From: Sphaerosporella brunnea | Taxonomy: Eukaryota; Ascomycota; Pezizomycetes; Pezizales; Pyronemataceae | Assembly (NCBI GenBank): GCA_008704415.1 | Contig: VXIS01000218.1 | Span: forward strand, 1 to 64,000 | Length of the DNA stretch: 64,000 nucleotides | Direction of reading: 5' to 3' | Shown here: positions 20,308 to 30,309 of the stretch, one piece after another | Layout: each line of letters opens with the position of its first letter | Numbering within the stretch: position 1 is the first letter of the stretch | Made by a program: the position numbers and the translations under genes | Notes under the pieces: model-generated | The model's input: only the letters and a program-made list of their open reading frames with translations | Databases searched by the model: none | What the model was told of the DNA's origin: nothing

Positions 20308-20462
20308 CAATCGGGCTCGAGCCAATAGCTATAGCCAAAGCTCGGCTCGGCGGGCAACCCGTTGGAGCTGGCTCGGCTCGCCAGGGGGCCATGCTCTACT
20401 CGGCTTGGCTTGAAGCTCGAGCTTTTGGCTCGGGCCGGCTCGGCTCGTGTCCATCGCTAACT
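20308..20462 (-). repeat. Palindrome-rich GAGCC element
   Basis: Starts near GGGCTCGAGCC and ends GGCTCGTGTCCATCGCTA, one base different from the conserved terminus, so it runs on the minus strand relative to the 63.8-kb copy. Confidence 0.65.
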
Positions 20463-22240
20463 GCGCTATATACTTCGCTCATCTGGAACACCTCTGAGCG
20501 GAAGACGAAGCAGTCGTTGATCCAGCGCGCTGGAGTCACTGTGCCAAGTCTTCGGAGAGAACCTGTTCACGGATGACTACCGGAGGTATGTTGAGTACCC
20601 TGGTACTGGCAGCACATCAGTAAACGTCTCGCGCTGCAAAACCTTGTGGGCGTTTACGAGACGTCTGTGAGACTTGATGGTGCACGTGAACTGACAAAGA
20701 TTTGGGCAGAGAGATACCCTGGTGTGGGAACGCTCCGAAATTCAGCATTAGCAACAGCCAGCAGCGTTGGCCTGCGTTGGGCTGATGGACAACCCGAGCT
20801 TGATTTTAAACTCACCGGCACGGGTCCAGCACATTCGCTGTCGGCTTCATGAGCTTTTTGAAACACAAATGAAGGTTTAAATCCCTCTCGGGCGACACAT
20901 GATCCGACTGGTCCTCGTCTTTGATGTCTGGGACTTGTCCATTGTTTTCCACTGCGGCGAGTACCTTTCCCCAGTCCGATAACGTCATACCCCGGAAGGC
21001 CCCAACAATGGCCACCACAGATGTGCCTTAGGCGTTCAAAACTGGAAAGGCAAAGGTTTTCTCGGTGCTTAGAGTTTCCTGCGCGGGGCGGTAACCAGAG
21101 AACGCGATACGCGCTCACAGCAATACCAGATTCTGAAGTGTCGACCGTGCTTGCGGAACCAGAATTCGACCCCCCATTTACGAGGCTACCACGTACATTG
21201 GCCCACAAATGTCCAATGTTTCGCGCTGTCTACCTCATCAGGTGAGTAGCAATGTCGCCGAATGATGTCTATGGACTGTTCCATTTCAGTGGTCCCCGGT
21301 GTCAACGCAAGAATTGAATACCTCTAGCAAGCGTTTGAGACTTGCCGTCAACGGGTGAGGCGCCAAACTCCCAGGGCTTTGGCAAACAATGTGCTCTCGC
21401 CTGGAATGGTTGCCACCCGCAAAAACGGACAATCTCCATATTTCAACATCTGCAGTTTTGATTGTTCCCACCCGCGCGTCGCAACACCAGTGCCCACTGT
21501 CCCGGCTTCAGTGGTCGACCATGGGTGACAACGTTACCGATCTTTAGCAGCTTGACAGTCCGCTAGCAAGAATATCAACCAGCCAGTGCAGATGTGAAGG
21601 AGAATTTGGGCCCTATGCAGCACGCCAGTGCAGGCATCGCAAACGGTCTGCCGTCTATGCTCCGCGCCTTGGGGATCTTGTCGTTTGGTCATCTTGAAAA
21701 GCAACAGGGCCCCTGGGTCACCACGCCATAGAATGCCAGTGCACTGCCAGCCCTGGCCGGGCGCCGACAAGCATCCTGGGGGTTGGGTGTCAGGCAGACA
21801 TCCAAGCACAGAACAGCTGTGAGCACAGCGTGCACACCCGCACTTGCTCAACTGCACCCGGTTCCACCAGCGAGAATGTGATGCACCTCCCCCATCCTAT
21901 CGCCGCCAAAGGCTTGGTTCTCAGCGAGATTATTGTTCTAAACGTGCAGGTCCCGCCTTGACCGATGCATGTCAGCTGGACGCAACGGCGGTGGAACACT
22001 CTACGGCTGTTGGTACTGCAGTTGGGCGGCGTGACCTGCAGAATCAGGTCTCCGTCGGCGCCAGTGCAGTGTATTGACGTATGAAGGCATACCGGGCAAT
22101 ATAAACGCACATCCAGCCGGCCTTTGTACATATGTGCGCTTCATCCTGGTTTAGTGGAAAGCGCATCTCATAAGGGGAGGGTACGAAGAAATCAACGGTA
22201 TGACCACAAAAACAGAACGTAACGCAGCCAGGCAACGAGC
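20463..22240. other. No recognisable gene
   Basis: Several short frames only. One on the minus strand (20812-21018) begins MVAIVGAFRGMTLSDWGKVL and has protein-like composition, but no domain or splice partner could be supported. Confidence 0.35.
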
Positions 22241-22243
22241 ATG

Positions 22244-23400
22244 TCAACACCCCAGCGCCGTCTCCCTCCTGAACCCAAGCATCTCCTCCCTCCACCATTG
22301 ATCAATTCTAGCCCTTGCGATCATCTCGTCCGTCCAGACATCACGCATCTCCTCAGTCAATTGCACCCTCGGCTCCACCGCCTCAAGGTCGATGAACCAC
22401 AACCAATCCCAACAAATCTTTCTGGCGACTACATCATCGTGGTCCCAGCCGTTTCTCCACCGTTCGATCACCGCGTCTCCCAGTTGCCGCTTCACATCGG
22501 CTTCTGGTGCTGCTGCCGGCGCAACCTCGGGCAGGGTGGGGTGCGGCTGGTACTCCATGAATAGCACCAGAAATCCATGGGCTGTGTGTCCGGCGCCGTG
22601 AAATGTGGGGAAGTGGGGGCGGCCGGAGAGCGCAGAGAGTGCGGTGCATTCGTGGAGACAGGAGCTGTGGTGGGCAGAGTTTCGCCACGAGGCGGGGATT
22701 GGTGGGCAGCGCCGAGCAGAGGAACACTCTCTGCGGCCAGCGGGAGTGGAAGAATGACAGGATCTTGACGGTTACGGTTGTTTGTTTGTCCGAAAACTGC
22801 ACGGTGATGGTGGAGCGCAGTTATAAGTATCTTATTCCTGTTGTTTGCCATTGGTGGACGGCAGGCAGATTGGAACTTGTTCAAGGCTCACTGTGGCCAT
22901 GCATGATCGGGCCGACTCGCATAGGGAAGCGGCGATCCGAATCCGACTGCGTCCAGACGCCCAATACGACAAAGCACATGCGGAGAGACGGGCCGCCGTC
23001 AGGGGCACCAAAGCCGAAGACGGTGGTGTCCGCAACTGGCGTAGACACCAGGAAGCGAGGCAGACCGGCGTGCTTGACGCACACAGTCACGTTGTAGTTG
23101 GTGTAAAAGCCGTCGCGCACTTTGGAATCGTCCATGTAGCTCGCCAGCTGGCCCAGGCTTTTGGCCAGGCGAGCGCGCGCGTCGAGGAGGTCCATGAAAG
23201 GCACGCTGGCGAATACGTATTTGTACAGGTACTCGGTGGTCCAGGGTGTGTTCACTTCGCCGACGCCGACCAGGATATCGCACGTGCTGCTGTCCTGCGG
23301 GCCGCTGCGCACGGTGTCTCGACGCCACTGCTCACTGATACGCGCCATGGCGAGGTCGGGCATGCGCCGGTGGCCTTTGCCGTCGGTGCAGGCGATCTCG
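22244..23400 (-). pseudogene. Restriction-nuclease-like fungal protein, broken or multi-exon
   Basis: The upstream segment (23400-22881) reads TEIACTDGKGHRRMPDLAMA, CDILVGVGEVNTPW, QLASYMDDSKVRDGFYTNYN and VTVCVKHAG, then SLRMCFVVLGVW. The order D..GEV-N, QLxxYM and RxGFxxxYN..(V/I)xVK resembles a PD-(D/E)XK-like domain I associate with large fungal families in which it is sometimes fused to a kinase; this is from memory of the pattern, not a search. After a stop, the same frame gives TITVQFSDKQTTVTVKILSF, and another frame gives FHGAGHTAHGFLVLFMEYQP and a Trp-rich end (22567-22244). A possible intron at 22797-22891 does not restore all frames. A GAGCC element lies just before the 5' end and may have cut it. 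Confidence 0.45.
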
Positions 23401-23432
23401 GTAATGCGGTGAGCATTTCAAGTATGTGCATC

Positions 23433-23545
23433 TAGTGATGGACAGAGGACAAGCCGAGCTGACCTATGAGGAAGGCTCGAGCCAGCTTGGCCTGTTAGAA
23501 CATGGGCTCGGCAAGCCGAGCCGCCCCTGAAAAGATCGAGCTTTG
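23433..23545 (+). repeat. Palindrome-rich GAGCC element
   Basis: Begins TAGTGATGGACAGAGG and runs to GATCGAGCTTTGG, with GGCTCGAGCCAGC and GGCTCGGCAAGCCGAGCC inside. It abuts the 5' end of the nuclease-like gene. Confidence 0.6.
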
Positions 23546-23836
23546 GATTCAACCGCCATACAACCTATGTTGCAAACCCGGCATGTGGATATGTAGTCGA
23601 TGGGTTTGAGAATTTACCCGCAAGTATCGGGTGATGCGTCAATGCTCAATGGCCCTCCAGATTTTCCAATGCATTCAATGGCCACGGCAGCCTCAATGGG
23701 CGTGGCAATATCTCGCCAGCCTGAATGGCTCCCCAAAACCCATACTACATAAGTACGCAGCAATTCTTCTTCTTTGATCACCGACACACCCCACTCGCAA
23801 CCACATCTTTTTTCCCCCAGCAAAACAACAACAAAT

Positions 23837-24379
23837 ATGTCTCCTCGCACTACCAACAAGCGTCACTCCGTCCGCAAAATCGCGAACGTTTCCAACTACC
23901 ACTACGCTAAGCGTCTCAGGCACGACTACGAGCGCCGAGTCACTCGAGAGGTCACTCGGTTGTTTAGTATCTGTTGTCCCGTGAGGAGTAACCATTCTAT
24001 CCCCTGTATCCCCACCGATACAGATGTTTACATGGAGCACCCCGACTTTCCTTCCTCACCCAGCTACACACCCCCGGCCGCAACTCGCGACCAAGATGCC
24101 GACGTTCTCATGGCGAACAACGCCATTCCTTCCTCCTCAACCACCAACATAACCCCAGCCACCAACACCGTTGCAATCGACAAAGACGCTACGACCACCG
24201 ATCCCGACGTTCCCATGGCGGATAACGACATTCCTTCCTCCACCAGCGGCATGTCAAGCGACGAAGACGATGAGATGTCGGACGGCGCCATTTCTTCCTC
24301 CGCGACAAGCACAAAAACCTCAGCCGCCACCAGTGTCTCCACCGCCAATATTGGCAGTAGATTCCTGCGTCGCTGCTGA
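23837..24379 (+). CDS. Hypothetical protein with degenerate D-V-M-A repeats
   Basis: The ATG at 23837 has a good fungal context (ACAAATATGTCT) after a pyrimidine-rich leader. The protein starts basic (SPRTTNKRHSVRKIANVSNY), then contains four spaced copies of a loose unit: DVYMEHPDFPSS, DVLMANNAIPSS, DVPMADNDIPSS and DEMSDGAISSS, with Thr/Ser/Ala-rich linkers. It ends after GSRFLRRC. Beyond the stop, another frame stays open to 24564 and reads SSKISEAKRTWEWEWERERV, then EEEWAIMRDEIYAREKLW, which looks like the true C-terminus, so a frameshift or an unseen intron near 24350-24400 is likely. No known domain; the charge pattern suggests a nuclear or disordered protein. Confidence 0.5.
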   Translation: MSPRTTNKRHSVRKIANVSNYHYAKRLRHDYERRVTREVTRLFSICCPVRSNHSIPCIPTDTDVYMEHPDFPSSPSYTPPAATRDQDADVLMANNAIPSSSTTNITPATNTVAIDKDATTTDPDVPMADNDIPSSTSGMSSDEDDEMSDGAISSSATSTKTSAATSVSTANIGSRFLRRC

Positions 24380-24744
24380 AGGGAAACAACACCACCGCCA
24401 CCAAGAACACCGCCTCCACGAGCAGCACCACTGCCTCCTCAAAGATTTCCGAGGCGAAACGTACCTGGGAGTGGGAGTGGGAGCGGGAGCGTGTCCCCTC
24501 CGAGATCGAAGAGGAGTGGGCGATTATGCGAGATGAAATCTACGCGCGCGAGAAGTTGTGGTAGTAATATCTGGATACTGTGAAGGTGTGGAGTTTGGAC
24601 CCGCAGGTGGGTCTCACGGGGGATTGGATGCGCAATAAGGCTCTGGAGGGGGGTTCGTTGGTGTTTGTTTCTTGTTTCTTGTTTCTTAGGAAAATGGGAG
24701 GTAAATAAGAGGTTGCACGCAGGGACATTAGAGACGTCGCCATA

Positions 24745-25170
24745 CTAGTACATATGCGAGACATCTGACCTGGACTCCAAGCCTTCTAGCTCAGCTTCCT
24801 GCTCTGCGTCCGTGCCCTCGGCGTCGCCATGGTACGGATGCTCCTGACCATCACCATCGCCAACACCATGGGCATCATCCCCACGTTCGCTCCGGCTAGG
24901 GTGGTCTGGCTGGGAGTAATCCGTGCTGTGACTGGCCGCTGTACCCTCGCTCTGACCGGCCGCCGAGCTCTCGTCATGGCCCTCGCTCTCTCCCGCATCC
25001 TCATTCTCGCTACTGAAAGCATTCTCCACACCCCTTTGTCCATTGGCGGCATCCCTGCTGTTTGTAGAATTATTATTGATGGCGTGGAGTTCCCAGTCAC
25101 CGAGACGCTTGTGATTGAGCCAGATTTTGATCTGTGATGGGATTCTGTACCATGTCCTTGATAAACACAC
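24745..25170 (-). CDS. Hypothetical acidic low-complexity protein
   Basis: A minus-strand frame of about 141 residues. It begins with an ordered segment (SQIKIWLNHKRLGDWELHAI), then an Asn/Asp/Ser region and a long acidic Gly/Glu/Asp/His-rich stretch ending LEGLESRSDVSHMY. The first segment matches LVKNWLNQKTVDDRELYGLD at about 19.6 kb, also on the minus strand and also followed by an Asp/Ala/Gln-rich tail, so the two are paralogous. If the copy at 19.6 kb is part of a hAT-like gene, this is a second remnant. The start is not fixed: no ATG lies ahead of the matching segment. Confidence 0.4.
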   Translation of the reverse strand: MCLSRTWYRIPSQIKIWLNHKRLGDWELHAINNNSTNSRDAANGQRGVENAFSSENEDAGESEGHDESSAAGQSEGTAASHSTDYSQPDHPSRSERGDDAHGVGDGDGQEHPYHGDAEGTDAEQEAELEGLESRSDVSHMY

Positions 25171-25261
25171 CTTGGGCCTGCAATTTTCATCTTTCCCCGC
25201 CGACGGGAGGTCGCCTGCTACCTAGCTAGCTATAACAAAATGCTTGAGCAACACCTCGTCT

Positions 25262-25310
25262 CGTCAGGCAACAGGCTCGAGCCGGCTGGGCTTATGTCCA
25301 TCACTAGGTG
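25262..25310 (-). repeat. Palindrome-rich GAGCC element, partial
   Basis: GGCTCGAGCCGGCTGGGC followed by TTATGTCCATCACTAGG, the conserved terminus with small changes. Only the terminal part remains. Confidence 0.6.
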
Positions 25311-26130
25311 CATTATTTGCCGGTCCATCACTGATCGATGGGCGACCATGGGCACGGCGCCCCTATGCCGTGCTGCATCAGACTGCGGTGTCCGCAATAG
25401 CGAGGTCCCTTCTCTTTGTGCTTCATCAACCTGGTGTATGTGACGTGTGAAGAAGGATTCTGGTGACAGGTTTGTGGTTCGTTTTGTGGCGCACGGAGGA
25501 CTGCATTGAACCTATTCAGGCGTGCACAATGATCCCTCCACGGGTGACCCATTTTTACAGCGGGGCATCACCTAGTGTCCTACTTCGGATGTGAAAAGAT
25601 GCAGCGCAGTGCATCTACCAGTTCCAGATGGACCAGCGGTAGCGGCCTCAGTTTGATGAGTACGGACCCTTCGCATTCAGACTTCTGCCACCTACTGTGG
25701 GCACACACGGTGGAACATACAAACGAGGTTACTTTGCCGACGTTATCAAGCCTGCTTTTACCACCAATCGGGAATCCTGGCGAAGTCCCGACTGAGATGA
25801 GCAAGCAGTCGGATATCCGGATGGTTGGAAGTTGGAGCTTGCGGATTGCGTAATCCTGTGTATGGTTGTTTTTTTGTTGTTTTGTTTACTTGCGCGGAGC
25901 GGACGATCTTTGTGTATATAGGAAGCGTCGACCGCCTCGGGGAAGGGTATCAAGCACAAGCATTTCTACCTCATTCCGGAGCTGCCACGGCTGCCCCACC
26001 GCTCTATGTAATTCTATCTATCACCGACCTACTTGATTGTGAACCACACTTAGGAGCACTGGACAAGGCAATCTATTTTCTATATAAATGAATCACTCTG
26101 AATCTTTTTTGCTCAGTACATGTGCGGCCT
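25311..26130. other. No recognisable gene
   Basis: Short frames without domains. The interval lies between a GAGCC fragment and the ankyrin pseudogene. Confidence 0.35.
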
Positions 26131-27080
26131 CTAGCCTTGGAAAGCGGCGACATCAGCCCCATTATCAACGAGCAAGCGGTCCACAACCGCATACAGCGCC
26201 CTCGCCGGATAGTGCAGCGGCGTGGACCAGAAATTATCCGTCGCCGACACCTTGGCGCCATGCGCGATGCGCATTCGGGCGATGATCGATGAGAACTCGG
26301 GCGACGCGCTCATGACTCCGCAACAGAGCGTGGAGCAGCAGAGTCGAGCCGTCCCAAAAGTTCGCCGATACGGCGGCGCCGTTTTCGATCAGTGCTCGAG
26401 CCACCACTTCATGTCCCATTCTGTCCGCATCATACAGCGGAGTCAGGCCGTAGTTGTCTGTTGGCGAGACATCGGCGCCGAGCAGCTGGGGGATTTGGGA
26501 ATTTTGTTGAAACGCCGCGCGATGCAGGGGGGTCACGCCGTCTGCTTCGGCGGCGGAAACATCAACGCCGTGAGAAATCAGGAGTCGGGCTACAGCCACC
26601 TGGCCTCTACTGGCCACGCAGTGCAGTGGCGTGGAGCCTAAGCGCGCGGAGAGGAATTGGGATTGGTTCCTATTGCGGCGGTGGACGCGGGGTGTGCCGG
26701 GGGTCGTCCGTGCAGAGATGTCGGCCCCGCGCTCAATGAGCGGCGACGTGCAACAGTGGGCACACGTACCGCACTAGTTAGGGGGCCATGGTACAGTCGA
26801 CGGCGAGGCCTTGGTCAAGCAGGTACTTGAGCAAGTTGAGGTGGTCGTTGCTCTGCATGACACGCGATAGACAAGTTTGTGGGCTATCTCTGATGCGCTG
26901 GAACAGCGGCAGGGTGAATGTGAGATGAAAGAAGGAGCATGACCGCGAGAGGCTGGAGAGGTCGCTCAAGCTGAGCAGATCACCGATATCGAGCAGTAGC
27001 TCGGTCGGCAAGGCGGGGAAAGCTGCGGTCGAAGATATGAAGGTTGGTGGTGTGCCAGACTGGGGATATAGGTTGGGACC
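26131..27080 (-). pseudogene. F-box/ankyrin-repeat protein pseudogene
   Basis: The upstream frame (27170-26778) carries an F-box-like segment: FPALPTELLLDIGDLLSLSD, then LSSLSRSCSFFHLTFTLPLF. It ends in LNLLKYLLDQGLAVD, the start of an ankyrin-like helix pair, and a stop. Two further frames supply ankyrin repeats: GSTPLHCVASRGQVAVARLL, DGVTPLHRAAFQQN, YGLTPLYDADRMGHEVVARA, then, after a shift near 26310, STPLHYPARALYAVVDRLLV and GADVAAF. TPLH and GAxVxA signatures are clear. In fungi such proteins link substrates to SCF ubiquitin ligases through the F-box. At least two frameshifts and stops make this copy inactive. A LINE fragment abuts the 5' end. Confidence 0.75.
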
Positions 27081-27151
27081 TTGCCTGATATGCCTCCCTC
27101 GCAGGTGAGGACTCGAGGGCGCGGTTTCAAAGTTGCGTAGTACACCTGGTG

Positions 27152-27835
27152 CTATGGAAATTCTCTGCAACCTGGTGCTTGGTAATTCGCGTTGATAAGA
27201 AGCGCGCCGCCAGTGCCTTCTTCGTTTTGACCACTACTGGGTTGGGCCTCTTTCGTCGCCGGTTGTATGCCTTGGTGGCGCAATGCTTGGCCCGCCATTG
27301 GTGCCTGTCCCGGGGGCTTTGCCTGAGTGGTCTGGCGGCCAGTGTTGAGGAGGTCGTCAGATAGAGGCTTGCTACGGTTTTGCGCTGCTGCCTTGACGTG
27401 TTGTTCTGCCAGCTCGTTGCCCCGAATGCCTTTGTGACGCGGCACCCAGCGGTATTCTACCCTCCACCCTAGGCGCAGCAGGCTCTCCTCTGCACGGGCG
27501 ATGCGTGGCAGGAGCCACTGGCCTGGATCAGGTTTGACGTTTTGGATCTGCAACGAGGCCGCCTGGGGGTCAGTGAAGAGGCGTACATACCCTGCTGGCT
27601 CGTACTGAACTTTGCTGTTGGAGAGTGCTAGTTCTAGGCCGGCGGCGATGCCGAAGAGCTCCGCGTCATAGGCCTTTTTGTTCCCTCCGATGTATGCTGC
27701 GATGCGCCTCCACTTGTTGAGCTCGGCGTCGGTTTGGACGACTGCTGCGGAACCGCAGTCTCCGTTTTCGAGCCTGGATACGTCGGAGTAGCCGGCGATC
27801 GCCTCCACGGTTGACTGCTGCCTCCTGGCAGCCAC
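27152..27835 (-). pseudogene. LINE ribonuclease H domain fragment
   Basis: The 227-residue frame has the order of a type I RNase H as found at the end of ORF2 in fungal LINEs: AGYSDVSRLENGDCGSAAVV (first Asp), KAYDAELFGIAAGLELAL (Glu), VRLFTDPQAASLQ (second Asp), and VPRHKGIRGNELAEQ, where the last acidic position is Glu instead of the usual Asp. The domain spans roughly residues 10-150; what follows is Gln/Pro-rich and weakly conserved. No RT is adjacent, so this is a detached 3' part of a second LINE copy, inserted next to the F-box pseudogene in the same direction. Confidence 0.75.
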
Positions 27836-27899
27836 CTGGGCGGCTTTGGCCTAGTCCTGTTGGTAATTGAGAGTGGCCCGTGCCACCACACAGGGTGAA

Positions 27900-29200
27900 A
27901 CTTGTACGCAGTTATATGAGGACACAGGTTCTGGCTGACTCCGAAAAAGGCCCCGCTGTGCGTGGATGGGTGCGGGTGAGCGGGAAACAGCTTATAATGG
28001 CGTGGCGGGGCACCGATATGAGCGTCTATCAGGGAGGCGGGGGATGTGGCGGTCGCCGTCGCTGTTCACGGCTGCCGTTGCCTCGGTGACAGCAAGTGAG
28101 ATGGTTGTGATCAATTCCGTCTTGCAGCGCCAATATCAAATGTCGTGAACTATCCGCACCGCCTGCAATTGCATGGAAACATCCAGCTACTCAGACCAAC
28201 CGTAAGTCTAAAGGGTGCCAGATGAGCTTAATTCATTCCACAGCAATTAACAGTTTCCATGAAATCGGCTGTCATCAACTGTCTTCAAGGTAAATAACAT
28301 CACCTGGTGGCGCAGCCAATACTGAATGCTTAGTCTGTGAAAGAAGTCATTTGTAGACCACGTCATCCCATTGCAGCTGCTGCCAGATAGAGTGCTCCGC
28401 AGTCTGCGTCTTGGTCGCCATTGGTAAGTCACATTTTTCTGTCCGTTGCCCATTGCGGTGGCCCTGAGGAAATATTGAGGCTCTTGACGTATGCCACTGA
28501 ACGGGTTGCGAAACCTGCGGAGTGGGAAAGTGCTCAAAGTAGTTTACGAGCGCTGTGATCCTCTGTGCAGGGGAGCAGGTGACATCACGAGGTGAACAGA
28601 TCTCCCATTCATGGGCAAGAGTGTTGGGATTGTACGGAGTGGGAGTCATAACGACAGGCTGTTGAATTCAGCTGTGAGAGTTAGCCACTGCTATTCCTGA
28701 GTTGACCCGGCCATGGAGAGGCGACATGGCGGAGGGCTGCATGAATCTTGATGAATGGGGGATACAATATTTTTCAGCGCACATCTCAATTAGAACCATC
28801 ATTACAAGCGACGCAAGACAGGCCGGTTTAAACAACCACCGCATTACCCGTGTGAGTGCAGCTACGCGCTCGACATCTGACAGCAAAGCTTTCATGCGGC
28901 CCCAAAAACATTATAAACGCCCCAATCGACAACGGCGGGACAACATCAAGCGCTGCCTGCAATCGCCATGTGTCGACCTCAGAAACTACCCTGGACCCGT
29001 CCCACGTCTTGCAACGAGCACATCACATAGTTATTGACACTACACCAAAGCAACGGACATACTCAGCTTCAACACAACTCCTAACCAACGATGTTCGATC
29101 AAAATGTTGGACTTCCCGCCGTACTCCCTTCCCCGCACTGGCTGTGATGTGCATTATTGCATATCGGTTGGTCCGAGCAGTTGTCATATCAACAAAGTCA
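27900..29200. other. No recognisable gene
   Basis: Only short frames. TATAAACGCC near 28910 is followed, about 190 nt on, by an ATG (29089) whose frame (FDQNVGLPAVLP) stops after 18 residues. The block at 29.09-29.22 kb is repeated in diverged form at 30.31-30.45 kb. Confidence 0.35.
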
Positions 29201-29217
29201 CGCTCTTCCTACATAAG

Positions 29218-29330
29218 CAATGGACACGAGCCTGGCCGGATCTAGTCGATAGCTCAAGCCTCAGGCTAGAGCCGATAGGTCTGGCTCTAACTGTATTCAA
29301 GCTTTTCTACGGAATTGTATTCGTTCCGTG
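29218..29330 (+). repeat. Palindrome-rich GAGCC element, diverged
   Basis: Starts CAATGGACACGAGCC and continues to AAGCTTTTCTACGGAATTG. The sequence after it (TTCCGTGGATGTACCTGGTC) is matched in inverted form beside the copy at 33935-34083. Confidence 0.55.
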
Positions 29331-29436
29331 GATGTACCTGGTCTTAGATATCTCAGCGCATCAAGCCCCATCTCAACCCGTCCCACCACCACCACCCTCC
29401 AACCACCGCCGTTCCCGGTTCCACCGTAGATCTCCA

Positions 29437-29739
29437 TCATTGAACAATCAATGTTCGTGAGTAGGTTGGACGTTCAGGAAAATGCCGTTGAAGACTATGA
29501 TTTTTGCACGGAGGCGGATACTGTGCCAGATGTTGAGGGTACAGCGGGAGACGGTGCAGAGATTCATGTGACCATGACGCCGGGGAGGGTGCAGATTTAC
29601 CGGCCGATGTTCTGAACTCCTCTTCAATGTGTCGTATGGTGCAGGCTTGTAACCGACAGTTCGGCAGGCCCGTGGTGAGAGTCGGCTCAGCTGCGAACAC
29701 GACCACCACAAACAACGACAGCAGATGAACGGTTGTCAT
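29437..29739 (-). CDS. Small secreted protein candidate
   Basis: The ATG at 29739 opens a 100-residue frame; an upstream in-frame ATG at 29775 is also possible. Residues 1-17 form a signal peptide (MTTVHLLSLFVVVVFAA) with cleavage likely before EPTLTT. The mature part begins GLPNCRLQACTI, which recalls the first cysteines of fungal CFEM proteins, but the remaining CFEM cysteines are not present in this frame. The rest (HIEEEFRTSAGKSAPSP, then a Pro/His/Leu-rich end) may be out of frame or intronic. An opposed second copy at 29908-30192 shares the signal peptide and LPNC region. Secretion is inferred from the signal peptide only. Confidence 0.45.
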   Translation of the reverse strand: MTTVHLLSLFVVVVFAAEPTLTTGLPNCRLQACTIRHIEEEFRTSAGKSAPSPASWSHESLHRLPLYPQHLAQYPPPCKNHSLQRHFPERPTYSRTLIVQ

Positions 29740-29907
29740 GGGAATAATCGGAAGGTTTTTCAAAAAAGATCGCATTTTGGCAGCTGGTTCGAGCATTTCA
29801 CGACGGAGTTAAGCGAGATCTCTCTTGGTTGAAAAACGTTCCGATTTGTTTCCTTATCCAAAAACTATTGTTGTAGCCTTTTAGAGTGCATCAAACTTCA
29901 GGATACC

Positions 29908-30192
29908 ACGACAACCGTTCATCTGCTTTCGTTGTTTGTGGAGGTCGTTTTTCCAGCTGAGCCGACTCTCACCACGGGCCTGCCAAACTGTCGGTTACAA
30001 GCCGCCTGCACCATACTTCTCAGATTGATCTGTACGGATATCAAATCTATACACCATGTACTTCAGCCCGCAATGCCGTCTCCGTGCCAGTATGACCCTG
30101 TGCCCTATTCGCCGTCCGCATTCCTTCACCTGCTTCCGAACCTGATAGCCTTCTCACCCTCCATTTGTTTGTCAAACAATCGGATGGCTTAA
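29908..30192 (+). pseudogene. Inverted copy of the secreted-protein gene, start lost
   Basis: Reads TTVHLLSLFVEVVFPAEP and then TLTTGLPNCRLQAACTIL, nearly identical to the copy on the other strand 170 bp away, but the codon in the start position is ACG (29908-29910) instead of ATG, and the hydrophobic core of the signal peptide is interrupted by Glu and Pro. Downstream the two copies diverge. The frame ends at 30192, where a GAGCC element begins. Confidence 0.55.
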
Positions 30193-30275
30193 GCATGACT
30201 CGAGCCCAGTTTAGAGCAGCTCGGGCCAGTGAGCCGAGCCTGGGAATTTGACGAGCGGAGTCCAGCCCACCATCG
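30190..30275 (+). repeat. Palindrome-rich GAGCC element, diverged
   Basis: GACTCGAGCCCAG, CAGCTCGGGCCAGTGAGCCG and CATCGAGCTCG within 85 bp. Termini are not preserved well enough to orient with certainty. Confidence 0.45.
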
Positions 30276-30309
30276 AGCTCGTCTCCAGCCGTCTCATGCC
30301 CTTCACTAC

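Noticed and set aside
20654..21208. 184-residue minus-strand frame
   Set aside because: Mixed composition with many Ser/Cys/Arg, no domain, and only a sub-segment in another frame looks protein-like.
22603..23435. Plus-strand frames of 160-196 residues
   Set aside because: Antisense to the nuclease-like gene; composition is Arg/Ala/Gly-rich and lacks structure.
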